DNA of 64,000 nt, from positions 1 to 64,000 of the forward strand of contig VUAW01000013.1 of NCBI GenBank assembly GCA_008711135.1, read 5' to 3'. The translations under genes and the position numbers were made by a program. This document shows, one piece after another, positions 8,264 through 16,690 of this stretch; within the stretch, counting starts at the first letter, position 1; each line of letters starts with the position of its first letter. This DNA is from Rhodobacteraceae bacterium LNNU 3342. GTDB lineage: Bacteria; Pseudomonadota; Alphaproteobacteria; Rhodobacterales; Rhodobacteraceae. The notes beneath the pieces were generated by a model that saw only the letters and a list, made by a program, of their open reading frames with translations, was not told the DNA's origin and did not search any database.

Positions 8264-10462
8264 ATGAGCATGGTCGTCGATGCCGTGGCCGACGTCGAAG
8301 CTGAAGACGACAGTCGGACGAATGACGGCGGCAGGACGGGTCTGATCTGCCTGGCTGCCCTTGCACAGCATCACGGGCTCGACCTTTCTGTCGAGCGGAT
8401 GGAGCATGACTACGCCGCTGGCAGCGATGGCGTGCCGCCGCCCAGGCTCCTGCGCATCGCGCGCGAGGCCGGGCTGCGCGCGCGTCTCCTTCGCCTGCGT
8501 CCGGCCGATCTTGCCAAGGTCGGCGCAGCGTTTCCGCTCATGGCCCAGCTATCGAACGGCAACTGGATCGTGCTGAACGGCTGCCAAGATGGCCCGGGAG
8601 GGACCGAACTGCTGGTTACGGATCCGCTTGCCCAAAGGCACGATCCCTTCGTGGTGCCAATGGAGAAGTTTGTCACCCGTTGGGATGGGCAATGCCTGAT
8701 CGCCAAGCGGTCCAGCAGCATCACCGATCCGGACCAGCCCTTTGGTCTTCGTTGGTTTGCGCCGGAACTGATCCGTCAGCGCCGCCTGTTCCTGGATGTG
8801 GCAGTAGCCGCCGTCTTCCTCTCCATGCTCGGGCTCGTGGTGCCGATCTTTGTCCAGATCGTGATCGACAAGGTGCTCCTTCACCAGAGCTATACGACCC
8901 TGATCGTGCTGGTGGTGGGCGTCGGCATCGCGCTCTTCTTCGACGCCATCTTCACCTTCCTGCGCCGCTACCTGCTCCTGTACGCGACCAACCGCATCGA
9001 TATTCGGGTGGCGACGCGGACCTTTAGCCATCTGCTCAACCTGCCGATCGGCTACTTCGAGGCAGCGCCCGCAGGCGTTACCGTGAAGCATATGCAGCAG
9101 GCATCGCGGATTCGCGAGTTCCTTACCGGCCGTCTGTTCCTGACCCTTCTGGATGCCCTGTCGCTCTTTGCCTTCATCCCCGTGCTGCTGCTTTACAGCG
9201 TCCCGCTGTCACTCATCGTGCTCGGCTTCACGGCAATGATCGCTCTGGCGATCGGGCTGCTCATGGGTCCTTACCGCCGCCGGCTCAGGGAACTCTACGA
9301 GGCAGAGGCGCAGCGCCAACAACTGCTTGTTGAAAGCATCCATGGCATGCGCACGATCAAGTCGATCGGGATGGAGCCTCTTCAGTGCCGGCAGTGGGAA
9401 GACCGGTCCGCCGCAGGCGTGAACGCACGCTTCAGGCTGGAAAAGGTGTCGAGCTTTGCACAGGCGGCGGTGGGCTACCTCGAGAAGATGATGGTGGTTG
9501 CCATCATCGGGTTCGGCACATTGCAAGTCTTTGGCGAGTCCATGACGGTCGGCGCGCTCATCGCCTTCAACATGTTGGCCGGGCGGGTGTCGGGTCCCCT
9601 CGTTTCCATCGTGACAATGGTGCAGGAATACCAGGAGGTGGCGCTGTCGGTCCGCATGCTTGGCGAGGTCATGAACCAGCGGCCCGAGCGGAGCGGACGC
9701 AGCAGCGGCATCCGGATGCCCGTGCAAGGCCGGCTCGAGTTCGAGGGCGTGTCCTTCAGCTATCCCGGCAGTTCCTCGCCAGCACTGCGCGACGTCAGCT
9801 TCACCGTGCCCGAAGGAACCGTCTTCGGGCTTGTCGGTCGCAGCGGTTCGGGCAAGACCACGGTGACGAGGCTGATACAGAACCTCTATCCCGTGCAGGA
9901 AGGTGTGATCCGCCTCGACGGGACGGACCTTCGCGAGGTCGATCTGGTACACCTACGGAACAGCACCGGAGTCGTGCTCCAGAACAGCTTCCTGTTCCGC
10001 GGCACTGTTCGGGAAAATATTGCCGCCGCCAAGCCAACCGCTAGCTTCGCGGACGTCGTTGCGGCCGCCCGCCTTGCCGGCGCAGACGAGTTCATCGAGC
10101 GGCTTCCACGCGGGTTCGACACGCATCTGGAGGAGAACGGCCACAATCTTTCAGGGGGGCAGTGCCAGCGCCTTGCCATTGCCCGCGCCCTTATCACCGA
10201 TCCTCGTCTGCTCATCCTCGACGAGGCGACGAGCGCGCTGGATCCGGAAAGCGAGTTCATCGTGCGACAGAACCTCCGCCGCATTGCACGCAACCGCACG
10301 GTCATCATCGTGTCTCACCGGCTTGCCTCCTTGGTCGAGGCAGACACCATCGTCGTGCTCGACCGCGGCAGCCTCGTCAGCAAGGGCGCGCATGGTGATC
10401 TTCTGAAAGATTGCAACATCTACCGCCAGCTGTGGCAGCAGCAGACCAGGAGCGTGGCATGA
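8264..10462 (+). CDS. Type I secretion ABC exporter with degenerate C39-like domain
   Basis: Inner-membrane ATP-binding exporter of 732 residues, HlyB/PrtD type, expected to drive export of the giant protein. The N-terminal about 150 residues resemble a C39 peptidase domain, but the catalytic Cys position reads Thr (RTGLICLAAL) and the His before the VVL/IVL strand is Asn (GNWIVL). It is therefore a C39-like docking domain rather than a protease. A membrane domain of about six segments follows, then a nucleotide-binding domain with Walker A GRSGSGKTT, signature LSGGQCQRLAIARAL and Walker B LLILDEATSALD. Its stop overlaps the adaptor start (ATGA). No TolC-type outer-membrane gene lies in the window. 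Confidence 0.93.
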   Translation: MSMVVDAVADVEAEDDSRTNDGGRTGLICLAALAQHHGLDLSVERMEHDYAAGSDGVPPPRLLRIAREAGLRARLLRLRPADLAKVGAAFPLMAQLSNGNWIVLNGCQDGPGGTELLVTDPLAQRHDPFVVPMEKFVTRWDGQCLIAKRSSSITDPDQPFGLRWFAPELIRQRRLFLDVAVAAVFLSMLGLVVPIFVQIVIDKVLLHQSYTTLIVLVVGVGIALFFDAIFTFLRRYLLLYATNRIDIRVATRTFSHLLNLPIGYFEAAPAGVTVKHMQQASRIREFLTGRLFLTLLDALSLFAFIPVLLLYSVPLSLIVLGFTAMIALAIGLLMGPYRRRLRELYEAEAQRQQLLVESIHGMRTIKSIGMEPLQCRQWEDRSAAGVNARFRLEKVSSFAQAAVGYLEKMMVVAIIGFGTLQVFGESMTVGALIAFNMLAGRVSGPLVSIVTMVQEYQEVALSVRMLGEVMNQRPERSGRSSGIRMPVQGRLEFEGVSFSYPGSSSPALRDVSFTVPEGTVFGLVGRSGSGKTTVTRLIQNLYPVQEGVIRLDGTDLREVDLVHLRNSTGVVLQNSFLFRGTVRENIAAAKPTASFADVVAAARLAGADEFIERLPRGFDTHLEENGHNLSGGQCQRLAIARALITDPRLLILDEATSALDPESEFIVRQNLRRIARNRTVIIVSHRLASLVEADTIVVLDRGSLVSKGAHGDLLKDCNIYRQLWQQQTRSVA

Positions 10463-11859
10463 GCGATCAGCTTCCCGAGCCACCGGGCCAGCGCCCCCCT
10501 GAACGGGTCGACGGAAACGCTCGCGAACCGGCGCGGGCCGTGGTACTTCAACCCCGTCCGAGCGCGCTGATAGAGTTCCAAGCGGACGCCATTGAAGTGG
10601 AGGAGCGTCCCCCTTCATGGCTTGCCCGAATGACCCTCTACGCCGTCGGGAGCCTTATCATTGCGGCGATCACGTGGGCTGCTTTGGCCGAGGTCGATCA
10701 GATTGTCACCGCCCAGGGCAAGCTGGTGACGCGGGCGCCTAACCTGGTTGTCCAGCCGCTCGAAGTGTCCGTAGTCCGCTCCGTTGCGGTTCAGCAGGGT
10801 GCGATCGTCGCGGCAGGTGACCGCCTTGCCACGCTGGACCCGACGATCTCCGCTGCGGATGTGGAGCAGTTGCGGGCGCGCGAGCAGGCCTTGGACGCCC
10901 GGGTCGAGCGTCTCGAAGCCGAGATCGGCGAGCAGGACTACAGGTTGCCCCAGCCAAGCGCCGCACAGGCGCTCGAGCTTGCGATCTTCCAGCAGCGCAA
11001 GGCGCTCCGGGAAGCACAGGTCGAGCGGCTTGATCGGGAAATTGCACATCTCGAGAGCGAAATCGCAACCAATCTCAGGGATCAACGGGCCCTGGGGGAG
11101 CAACTTGAGATCGTTACCGAAATCGAGGAGATGCGGGCACATCTGGCAGCCAGCCAGGTGTCGTCGCGGCTGTCACTGCTGGAGGCGCGGCATCTTCGCA
11201 TCGAAGTCGACGGCCAGATCGACCACCTTCGCGGTACCGAACTGGCTTTGGCGCACAGGGTTCAGGCGCAGCGGGCTGAGAAGGAGGCCTTTCTCCGCGA
11301 CTTCAACCGCTCGGTGCTGGAGGAGCTTGCCGCTGCACGTGACGAGCGTTCGCGCATCGGGGAGGAACTCGTGAAGGCGAGTTATCGGGCAGAGCGTGTC
11401 GAGCTTACGGCGCCGGTCGATTCAATCGTACTCGAGGTGGCAGAGCGATCGGTCGGCTCTGTGGTGCGCGAGGCAGAGCCGATGTTCACCTTGGTGCCCT
11501 TGAACGAACCGCTGCACGCGGAGGTGCAGGTCGATGCCGCCGATATCGCGCATGTGGCACCGGGGCAGAACGTGCGGGTCAAGTTTGTCGCCCTGCCTTT
11601 CCAGAAGCACGGCACCGCAACAGGTACCATCAGGACGATCAGCGCGGACAGCTTCGTAACCGGGGCGGAGCAGCGAGCGTCCTTTTACCGGGTGGTGGTA
11701 GATCTCGAAGACATGCCGCTGCGCAATGTACCCGCTGGCTTCAGCACCCTGCCGGGGATGGTGCTGCAGGTGGAGATCCTGGTGGGCCGGCGCACCGTGC
11801 TATCTTATCTCGTCTACCCGTTGCTGCGCGGTCTCGACGAAAGCGCCCGCGAAATCTAG
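10459..11859 (+). CDS. HlyD family type I secretion periplasmic adaptor
   Basis: Membrane-fusion protein of about 466 residues that links the ABC exporter to an outer-membrane channel. A cytoplasmic N-tail of about 55 residues is followed by one membrane segment (LYAVGSLIIAAITWAAL), a lipoyl-like half motif (GKLVTRAPNLVVQPLE), a long coiled-coil hairpin, the second lipoyl half (LTAPVDSIVLEVAERSVGSVV) and a beta-barrel domain. The ATG at 10459 overlaps the exporter stop as ATGA, which indicates translational coupling. An upstream in-frame ATG at 10411 lies inside the exporter gene and is unlikely. The stop codon sits inside the loop and stem of the terminator that ends the operon. Confidence 0.92.
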   Translation: MSDQLPEPPGQRPPERVDGNAREPARAVVLQPRPSALIEFQADAIEVEERPPSWLARMTLYAVGSLIIAAITWAALAEVDQIVTAQGKLVTRAPNLVVQPLEVSVVRSVAVQQGAIVAAGDRLATLDPTISAADVEQLRAREQALDARVERLEAEIGEQDYRLPQPSAAQALELAIFQQRKALREAQVERLDREIAHLESEIATNLRDQRALGEQLEIVTEIEEMRAHLAASQVSSRLSLLEARHLRIEVDGQIDHLRGTELALAHRVQAQRAEKEAFLRDFNRSVLEELAAARDERSRIGEELVKASYRAERVELTAPVDSIVLEVAERSVGSVVREAEPMFTLVPLNEPLHAEVQVDAADIAHVAPGQNVRVKFVALPFQKHGTATGTIRTISADSFVTGAEQRASFYRVVVDLEDMPLRNVPAGFSTLPGMVLQVEILVGRRTVLSYLVYPLLRGLDESAREI

Positions 11860-11870
11860 CGGGCGTTTTA
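11844..11870 (+). terminator. Rho-independent terminator overlapping the HlyD stop codon
   Basis: CGCCCGC at 11844-11850 pairs with GCGGGCG at 11859-11865 around the 8-base loop GAAATCTA, followed by TTTTA. The TAG stop at 11857-11859 is part of the hairpin, so the last codons of the adaptor also encode the terminator. Confidence 0.75.
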
Positions 11871-12180
11871 CATGAAAACATTCGGGCAATGGGTGGCTGC
11901 TTGTGCCCGTTCCGTGGAAAGTCACCCATACCTCGGGGGCAGGGCGGTGTCTGATCTAGGCAGACAATATTTCAGTCCAGCCTAGGTTCCGAAGCTTCAA
12001 GCAGCACGCGCGGCTCTGCATGCGCGGAGGACGGCGATAGCTGCGGGCTTGAATAGACGGTTCAGCGCCAGGAGTTTCTGATTGAACCTTAGCGCCGCCC
12101 TAGGCGACGCAGCGGTCCAAATTGGTCCCGGCGCGAATTCTGAAGACGGCGCCTCTTGTTCACTGACAATCGCCCGACTG
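11871..12180. other. Intergenic stretch, no clear gene
   Basis: Convergent gap between the secretion operon and the minus-strand H-NS-family gene. Short open frames lack motifs and ribosome binding sites. I see nothing else that I can support. Confidence 0.45.
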
Positions 12181-12498
12181 TCAGGCCTGAATCGCAAGAT
12201 CCTCGAGCGTCTTGCCCTGGGCAAGCGCGGCGGCGGCCCACCGCGGCTGGCGACCGCGGCCGCTCCAGGTCATTTGGGGGTCTTCCGGGTTCGCGTACTT
12301 GGGTGCTACCGGCTTGCGCTGTCTCCTGACCACGCTTGTGAGTTCTTGCAGCGCGAACCCCTTCTGGCGCGCGAGGTTCTCAAGCTCTTGCAGCACATCG
12401 GCGCGCTGGCGCTCCTCATAGGTGGCAATGGCATGGTCCACATCCTTCCGGAGTTGCTTCAACTCCTTGAGTGACATGTCGTGAAGGTTGATCACCAT
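12181..12498 (-). CDS. H-NS histone family DNA-binding protein (HvrA-like)
   Basis: Small nucleoid-associated regulator of 105 residues. The N-terminal half is a coiled-coil oligomerisation region (LKELKQLRKDVDHAIATYEERQRADVL split over two helices). The C-terminus has the H-NS DNA-binding signature, here YANPEDPQ then TWSGRGRQPRW, with the conserved GRGR-P-W core that inserts into the AT-rich minor groove. The family includes HvrA/Spb, known in Rhodobacter as a regulator of photosynthesis and nitrogen genes. AGGAAG lies four bases before the ATG. The promoter region is the most AT-rich stretch nearby and carries three spaced repeats, which fits autoregulation. Silencing of the neighbouring secretion locus is possible but not shown. 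Confidence 0.88.
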   Translation of the reverse strand: MVINLHDMSLKELKQLRKDVDHAIATYEERQRADVLQELENLARQKGFALQELTSVVRRQRKPVAPKYANPEDPQMTWSGRGRQPRWAAAALAQGKTLEDLAIQA

Positions 12499-12519
12499 GA
12501 TCTTCCTACCCCTTAAATA

Positions 12520-12572
12520 CGTTTACACTGACAAACAAATCCGTTCACGCGCACAAGTAGACCTGCGTTCAC
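12520..12572. repeat. Three spaced direct repeats in the H-NS-family promoter region
   Basis: CGTTTACAC at 12520-12528, CGTTCAC at 12542-12548 and CGTTCAC at 12566-12572, spaced 22 and 24 bases, about two helical turns. They sit 22-75 bases upstream of the minus-strand ATG at 12498. The spacing suggests an operator, possibly for autoregulation. The surrounding DNA is unusually AT-rich for this genome. Confidence 0.4.
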
Positions 12573-13138
12573 AAATATTTCAATGTGTTTTTCAAGAAGA
12601 TACCGAACATCGGGAACTTTCTGCATGCGCGCATGCGGCAGGTGCATCGCTGGGCCTGCTGGGGTGGACGATACGCTGCGTCTTATAGGTCACGCAGGCG
12701 CCGGCTGAACCTGCCAAAGAAGCATCGGCATCAAGGGCGAGATGGCCTCAAGTTCGGCAGCGGACGGCATTGTTCTGGAAGTCACGGGACCGACTGCCGA
12801 CGGTTGATCTCCATCGCTGATTTGATCTCGCACCCAAGTACTCTAGAATAAGACTTGCACCATTCAGAAGTTGTCGCACCCAATCGGTGGAGAAACGAGA
12901 TGGCCCAGATATCCCCTGATGTACCCATTAGGGCCGCGCCGGCCGCCCCCCGGCAAAGGTATGTAGAGGCTGCGTTTGGGCATCGCCTGTGCTTAAGCCA
13001 GTTTGGCGGCCGCCTGCAGTTTCGCACCTGGAATATCCCGGCCAATAATCTGCGTGACCCGGTCGGACACGTCCCTATGAACTTGGGCAACCAACGCGAC
13101 AACATCGCTGGCCCCCTGAGCCGCCATGCAGGTTCGGC
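12573..13138. other. Intergenic stretch upstream of glgP
   Basis: About 570 bases between divergent genes. Apart from the short minus-strand frame at 12993-13127, I see no supportable gene, and the plus-strand frame at 12855-13142 has no recognisable motif or ribosome binding site. The part next to 12600 is AT-rich promoter DNA of the H-NS-family gene. Confidence 0.4.
12993..13127 (-). CDS. Possible short ORF or gene remnant (44 aa)
   Basis: The minus strand reads MAAQGASDVV-ALVAQVHRDV, then SDRVTQIIGRDIPGAKLQAA and a short lysine/leucine end. This is an amphipathic helix-like composition, quite unlike the Arg/Pro/Cys-rich shadows around it. No Shine-Dalgarno sequence precedes the ATG, so it may be the tail of a decayed gene. 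I do not recognise the family. Confidence 0.25.
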   Translation of the reverse strand: MAAQGASDVVALVAQVHRDVSDRVTQIIGRDIPGAKLQAAAKLA

Positions 13139-14869
13139 ATGACCCAGCAGACATCCCATCTGGCCTGGACCAGCGTTCCTGGGGCCGGTATCTCGAAATT
13201 CATCCGCCGCGCACGGATCGCCTACTTCTCGATGGAGATCGCGCTTCGGCCCGAGATGCATACCTATGCCGGGGGCCTTGGTATTCTTGCGGGCGATACG
13301 GTTCGGTCAGCGGCCGATCTCGACCTGCCGATGGTTTTCGTGACCTTGGCCAGCCACGAAGGCTATCTGAGGCAGGAGATAGACGAGGCCGGCCGGCAGG
13401 TTGACCATCCCGACCCTTGGACGCTATCCGACTGGGCGCGGCCGCTGGACGCGTCGATCGCCATCCGCGTAGAGGGGCGCGCCGTCTGGGTCCGACCCTG
13501 GATCCATATCCACGCCGCGCCAACAGGGACTGCTGTGCCGGTCCTCTTTCTTGATACGCGGCTCAAGGCCAACGACCCCGTCGACCAGACGATCACCGAC
13601 CGGCTTTATGTTGGCGATGAAGCCATGCGGCTCAAGCAGGAAATGGTGCTGGGGATCGGGGGCGAACGGTTGCTCAACGCGCTTGGCTTCGCGATCGAGA
13701 CGTTCCACCTCAACGAGGGCCACGCGGCGCTGCTTGCCGCAGAACGCCTCCGTAGATACCCGGTGAATGTTGAGATGCAGTCGCTCAATGGCCACCGTCA
13801 CGACATCGAGCGGGTGCGGAGCGAGTGCGTCTTTACGACCCATACGCCGGTCGAGGCGGGGCATGACCGCTTCGATTATGACATGGCGGCGCGATATCTT
13901 GGCGAATTCTTGGATCCCGAACAGATGCGCCTTCTCGCGGGAACAGAAACGCTCAACATGACGCGTCTCGCGCTCAGTCTCAGCGGCTTCGTGAACGGGG
14001 TCGCGCGGCGGCACGGCGAAACCACCCGGCGGATGTTCCCAAGCTACCGCATCCGCGACATCACCAACGGCATCCACGCTGCCACGTGGACCCATGCCGC
14101 GATGGGGCGCCTGTTCGACGAGGCGGTGCCCAGCTGGCGGCACGCACCGGACGAGCTTGTGAATGCGGACCAACTGGCAGACAACCAGGTATGGGAGGCG
14201 CACCAGGCAGCCAAGGCAGACCTCATTGCCTATACTGCCAAAAGTACCGGCGTTGTGCTGCAGCCTGACCTGCCCATCGTGGGCTACGCCCGGCGCATGA
14301 CCGGATACAAGCGGCCTGAGTTGATCTTTTCGGATATCGAGCGTCTGCGGGCGATCGCACGGGAGCGGCCGTTCCAGCTTGTCGTCGCTGGCAAGGCGCA
14401 TCCACATGACACGGACGGCAAGGACCTGATCGCGTCAGTGAATGCGCATCTGCGCGCCCTTGCCCCGGACCTTTCGGGAGCCTTCCTGCCGGGCTATGAC
14501 ATGGACATCGGGAAGCATTTGGTGGCGGGCTCGGACATCTGGCTCAACACGCCGCTGCCGCCGCTCGAAGCCTCGGGCACCAGCGGCATGAAGGCTGCGG
14601 TGAACGGCGGGCTCAATCTGAGCGTCCTTGACGGCTGGTGGGTAGAGGCATGGTCAGAAGGCGTGACCGGCTGGGCCGTCGGCGGCGATGATCCCGCGGG
14701 CCATGCCGAGGCGCTCTACGACAAGCTGGCCAATGTGGTGCTGCCGCTCTACCACGAAGACCGTGGGAAATGGATATGGATGATGAAGCAGGCGATCAGC
14801 AAGATTGGCAGCCGATTCAACAGCCAGATGATGATGCGCCGGTACGCGTCGGAGGCGTATCTGAGGTAA
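13139..14869 (+). CDS. Alpha-glucan (glycogen) phosphorylase, short form
   Basis: GT35 enzyme that releases glucose-1-phosphate from glycogen or maltodextrin. Its 576 residues match the shorter bacterial/archaeal alpha-glucan phosphorylase form rather than the about 800-residue glycogen phosphorylases. Visible features are the N-terminal FSMEIAL and YAGGLGILAGD, FHLNEGHAAL, FTTHTPVEAGHDRF, the ITNGIHAATW motif, a glycosyltransferase-like YARRMTGYKRPEL, and the pyridoxal-phosphate site EASGTSGMKAAVNGGLNLS. No glgA, glgB or glgC is nearby, so it stands alone. The start at 13139 has only a weak GGTTCGGC upstream. Role in storage-carbohydrate breakdown is inferred from family. Confidence 0.9.
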   Translation: MTQQTSHLAWTSVPGAGISKFIRRARIAYFSMEIALRPEMHTYAGGLGILAGDTVRSAADLDLPMVFVTLASHEGYLRQEIDEAGRQVDHPDPWTLSDWARPLDASIAIRVEGRAVWVRPWIHIHAAPTGTAVPVLFLDTRLKANDPVDQTITDRLYVGDEAMRLKQEMVLGIGGERLLNALGFAIETFHLNEGHAALLAAERLRRYPVNVEMQSLNGHRHDIERVRSECVFTTHTPVEAGHDRFDYDMAARYLGEFLDPEQMRLLAGTETLNMTRLALSLSGFVNGVARRHGETTRRMFPSYRIRDITNGIHAATWTHAAMGRLFDEAVPSWRHAPDELVNADQLADNQVWEAHQAAKADLIAYTAKSTGVVLQPDLPIVGYARRMTGYKRPELIFSDIERLRAIARERPFQLVVAGKAHPHDTDGKDLIASVNAHLRALAPDLSGAFLPGYDMDIGKHLVAGSDIWLNTPLPPLEASGTSGMKAAVNGGLNLSVLDGWWVEAWSEGVTGWAVGGDDPAGHAEALYDKLANVVLPLYHEDRGKWIWMMKQAISKIGSRFNSQMMMRRYASEAYLR

Positions 14870-15500
14870 GCGGCAGAGGTCGGGATGGCAGTGGCGGCTT
14901 GCGACGATTGGCCTGCATGAGGTGATCTCGAATGCCACGGTTCCCGGTGCGGCATCCCCAAGCTGCAAGCTTCCGGTAATCGCATGTACAGCGTCTCCCG
15001 GATAAAGAGCCGCTCCCGATGTCCTACAGCAAAGCCTTCAGGCGGCATGCAGCATGGCGTGGCTGGGTCCTGCTCAAGCATGCTGCACCTAGGCCAAGGC
15101 ATACCTTTCAAGTGGTTCCGCTGACACTTCCAAGGGACCCGCGCATCGTCTGCCGCAGCGAGCTCCTGTCGTGGTGGAAGAAGCCGTGCAGGCGTTTACT
15201 GTCCTGCTTGTACAAACTTCCGGTAGCAGCCTATCAGGCACCGGCGCTTGTTGCCCACCTCCTCTGCAAATTCGGCATCGGGGCACCTTGTGTCAGAGAT
15301 ACCATCTGACAGTGAGCTAGCGAGCGTAAATGCGATCAAGATAAAGGCTAGGATCCGCCTCGCCTCAGCGCTGCTGAATCGAAATCGAAGATCGGCCCAC
15401 ACGCCGATTTCATTTTGTAGTCACAACTGCAGGTTGTATGCTCCCGAAGCTGCCCCACTCCTTTTGCAGCAAAGCATCTTTCTGAAGCGGACGCTTTTAA
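14870..15500. other. Intergenic stretch with a terminator-like hairpin
   Basis: About 630 bases without a supportable gene. The frame at 15019-15309 has no recognisable motif and poor coding character. The one signal I see is the hairpin at 15389-15417. Confidence 0.45.
15389..15417 (+). terminator. Candidate intrinsic terminator, orphan
   Basis: AGATCGGC at 15389-15396 pairs with GCCGATTT at 15403-15410 (8 bp, one G-T), followed by CATTTTG. It lies 520 bases after glgP and about 90 bases before the acetyltransferase. It could end a long glgP transcript, or an unannotated RNA in this gap. Confidence 0.4.
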
Positions 15501-16544
15501 ATGAAGATCAAATACACCTATGCAGTCGAGGCGAAACTCGAAGCCATTCATTTCTTCCAAGCCCGGTCTGGCATGAAGGGTCGGCCCCAGGCGCCGAAAA
15601 AGCGCTTTCGCCTCGGGGCGGTGCTTTCCGTAAACCCTGAAGCAACGATTGAAGCCTTTAGTACCATCGCCGCCGGCGAAAACCTCTTCACCATCGGGGC
15701 CTTTTCTTCCGTTGCATCGGCGCTGCCTCCTTACGCCACAGTAGGCCGCTTTTGCAGCGTGGCGCCGGGGGTCCGGGTGATGGGCTTCAAGCACCCGGTT
15801 CAGGCGGTCTGCCAAAGCTCGGCCGTGTTCAACTTCTCCCGCGAGTTCGTCCATGCATACCTCGAAAAGAGTTTTGCTTCCGGAGACCTGAAGGCAAGGC
15901 CCCCTCGCGTCCCGACGCCTCAGCCGCCCCGCATTCTGCATCTTGGACATGACGTGTGGATCGGGGAAAATTGCACCATTGCACCGAATGTCTCGATCGG
16001 GAACGGTGCGATCGTTGCCTCCGGATCGCATGTCGTGAAAGATGTGCCGCCCTATGCCATCGTCGGAGGGAATCCTGCCAAGCTCATCCGCTATCGCTTC
16101 CCCACCGAGATCTGTGAAGAGTTGTCGCGGACGAGGTGGTGGGATTATGAACTGTCGGATCTTTTTTCCAATGATGTCAGCTTTGCGGATCCAGAGGGTT
16201 TCATTTCGAAATTCCACCAGGTGTCTGGGCATCTTCGCCCGGCCTGCTACCCAAAGGTCATGGGCCATGAGCTGGGGACAGAGTCCGCTTTCCGGGGATT
16301 GATAACCTGTCACGGGACCATCTTGCGCATGCAGGACGGAAACTTCTGCCACGATATGAATTTCGCGATCGAGCAGGGCATAGTCAGCCCGGATGAATTG
16401 CGCCAGACTGCGACGGTGGAGCAGAACGAGGACGGAACAGTCTCGCTTCATCTTCCAGGCGGTTACTTGTCTGCCCGAAGGGACGGAACGACCAAGCTGT
16501 CTCGGCAAAAGGACGCGTGGGAAAGATTCAGAACCGCGGCTTGA
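15501..16544 (+). CDS. CatB-like left-handed beta-helix acetyltransferase with C-terminal extension
   Basis: 347 residues. The N-terminal part (about 25-200) is a hexapeptide-repeat xenobiotic/O-acetyltransferase: GAFSSVASALPPYATVGRFCSVAPGVRV, interrupted by a loop of about 45 residues, then LGHDVWIGENCTIAPNVSIGNGAIVASGSHVVKDVPPYAIVGGNPAK (here described as one continuous helix ending). The active-site His expected in this family fits GFKHPVQ. The rest (about 205-347) is an extension that I do not recognise. The acceptor could be a cell-surface sugar, an antibiotic or a small metabolite. No close operon partner is seen: the next gene is convergent. The ATG at 15501 has only AAGCGG upstream, so the start is moderately sure. 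Confidence 0.75.
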   Translation: MKIKYTYAVEAKLEAIHFFQARSGMKGRPQAPKKRFRLGAVLSVNPEATIEAFSTIAAGENLFTIGAFSSVASALPPYATVGRFCSVAPGVRVMGFKHPVQAVCQSSAVFNFSREFVHAYLEKSFASGDLKARPPRVPTPQPPRILHLGHDVWIGENCTIAPNVSIGNGAIVASGSHVVKDVPPYAIVGGNPAKLIRYRFPTEICEELSRTRWWDYELSDLFSNDVSFADPEGFISKFHQVSGHLRPACYPKVMGHELGTESAFRGLITCHGTILRMQDGNFCHDMNFAIEQGIVSPDELRQTATVEQNEDGTVSLHLPGGYLSARRDGTTKLSRQKDAWERFRTAA

Positions 16545-16690
16545 GGCGCCTTATCAGAACGCGGATCCGCCTGCACTGTTCAGCCAGCCGGTGTCAGGCT
16601 CCTGCAATTTTGCAAGGTCGAGGCCGTGGAGCAACTCTCCCAGCCTGCCCGTCGGGCCTTCTCGCCTATGCCGCAGGACGGCCTGAACCC

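Noticed and set aside
12855-13142. Plus-strand frame of 95 codons upstream of glgP
   Set aside because: No ribosome binding site or recognisable motif; the opposite strand has a more protein-like short frame.
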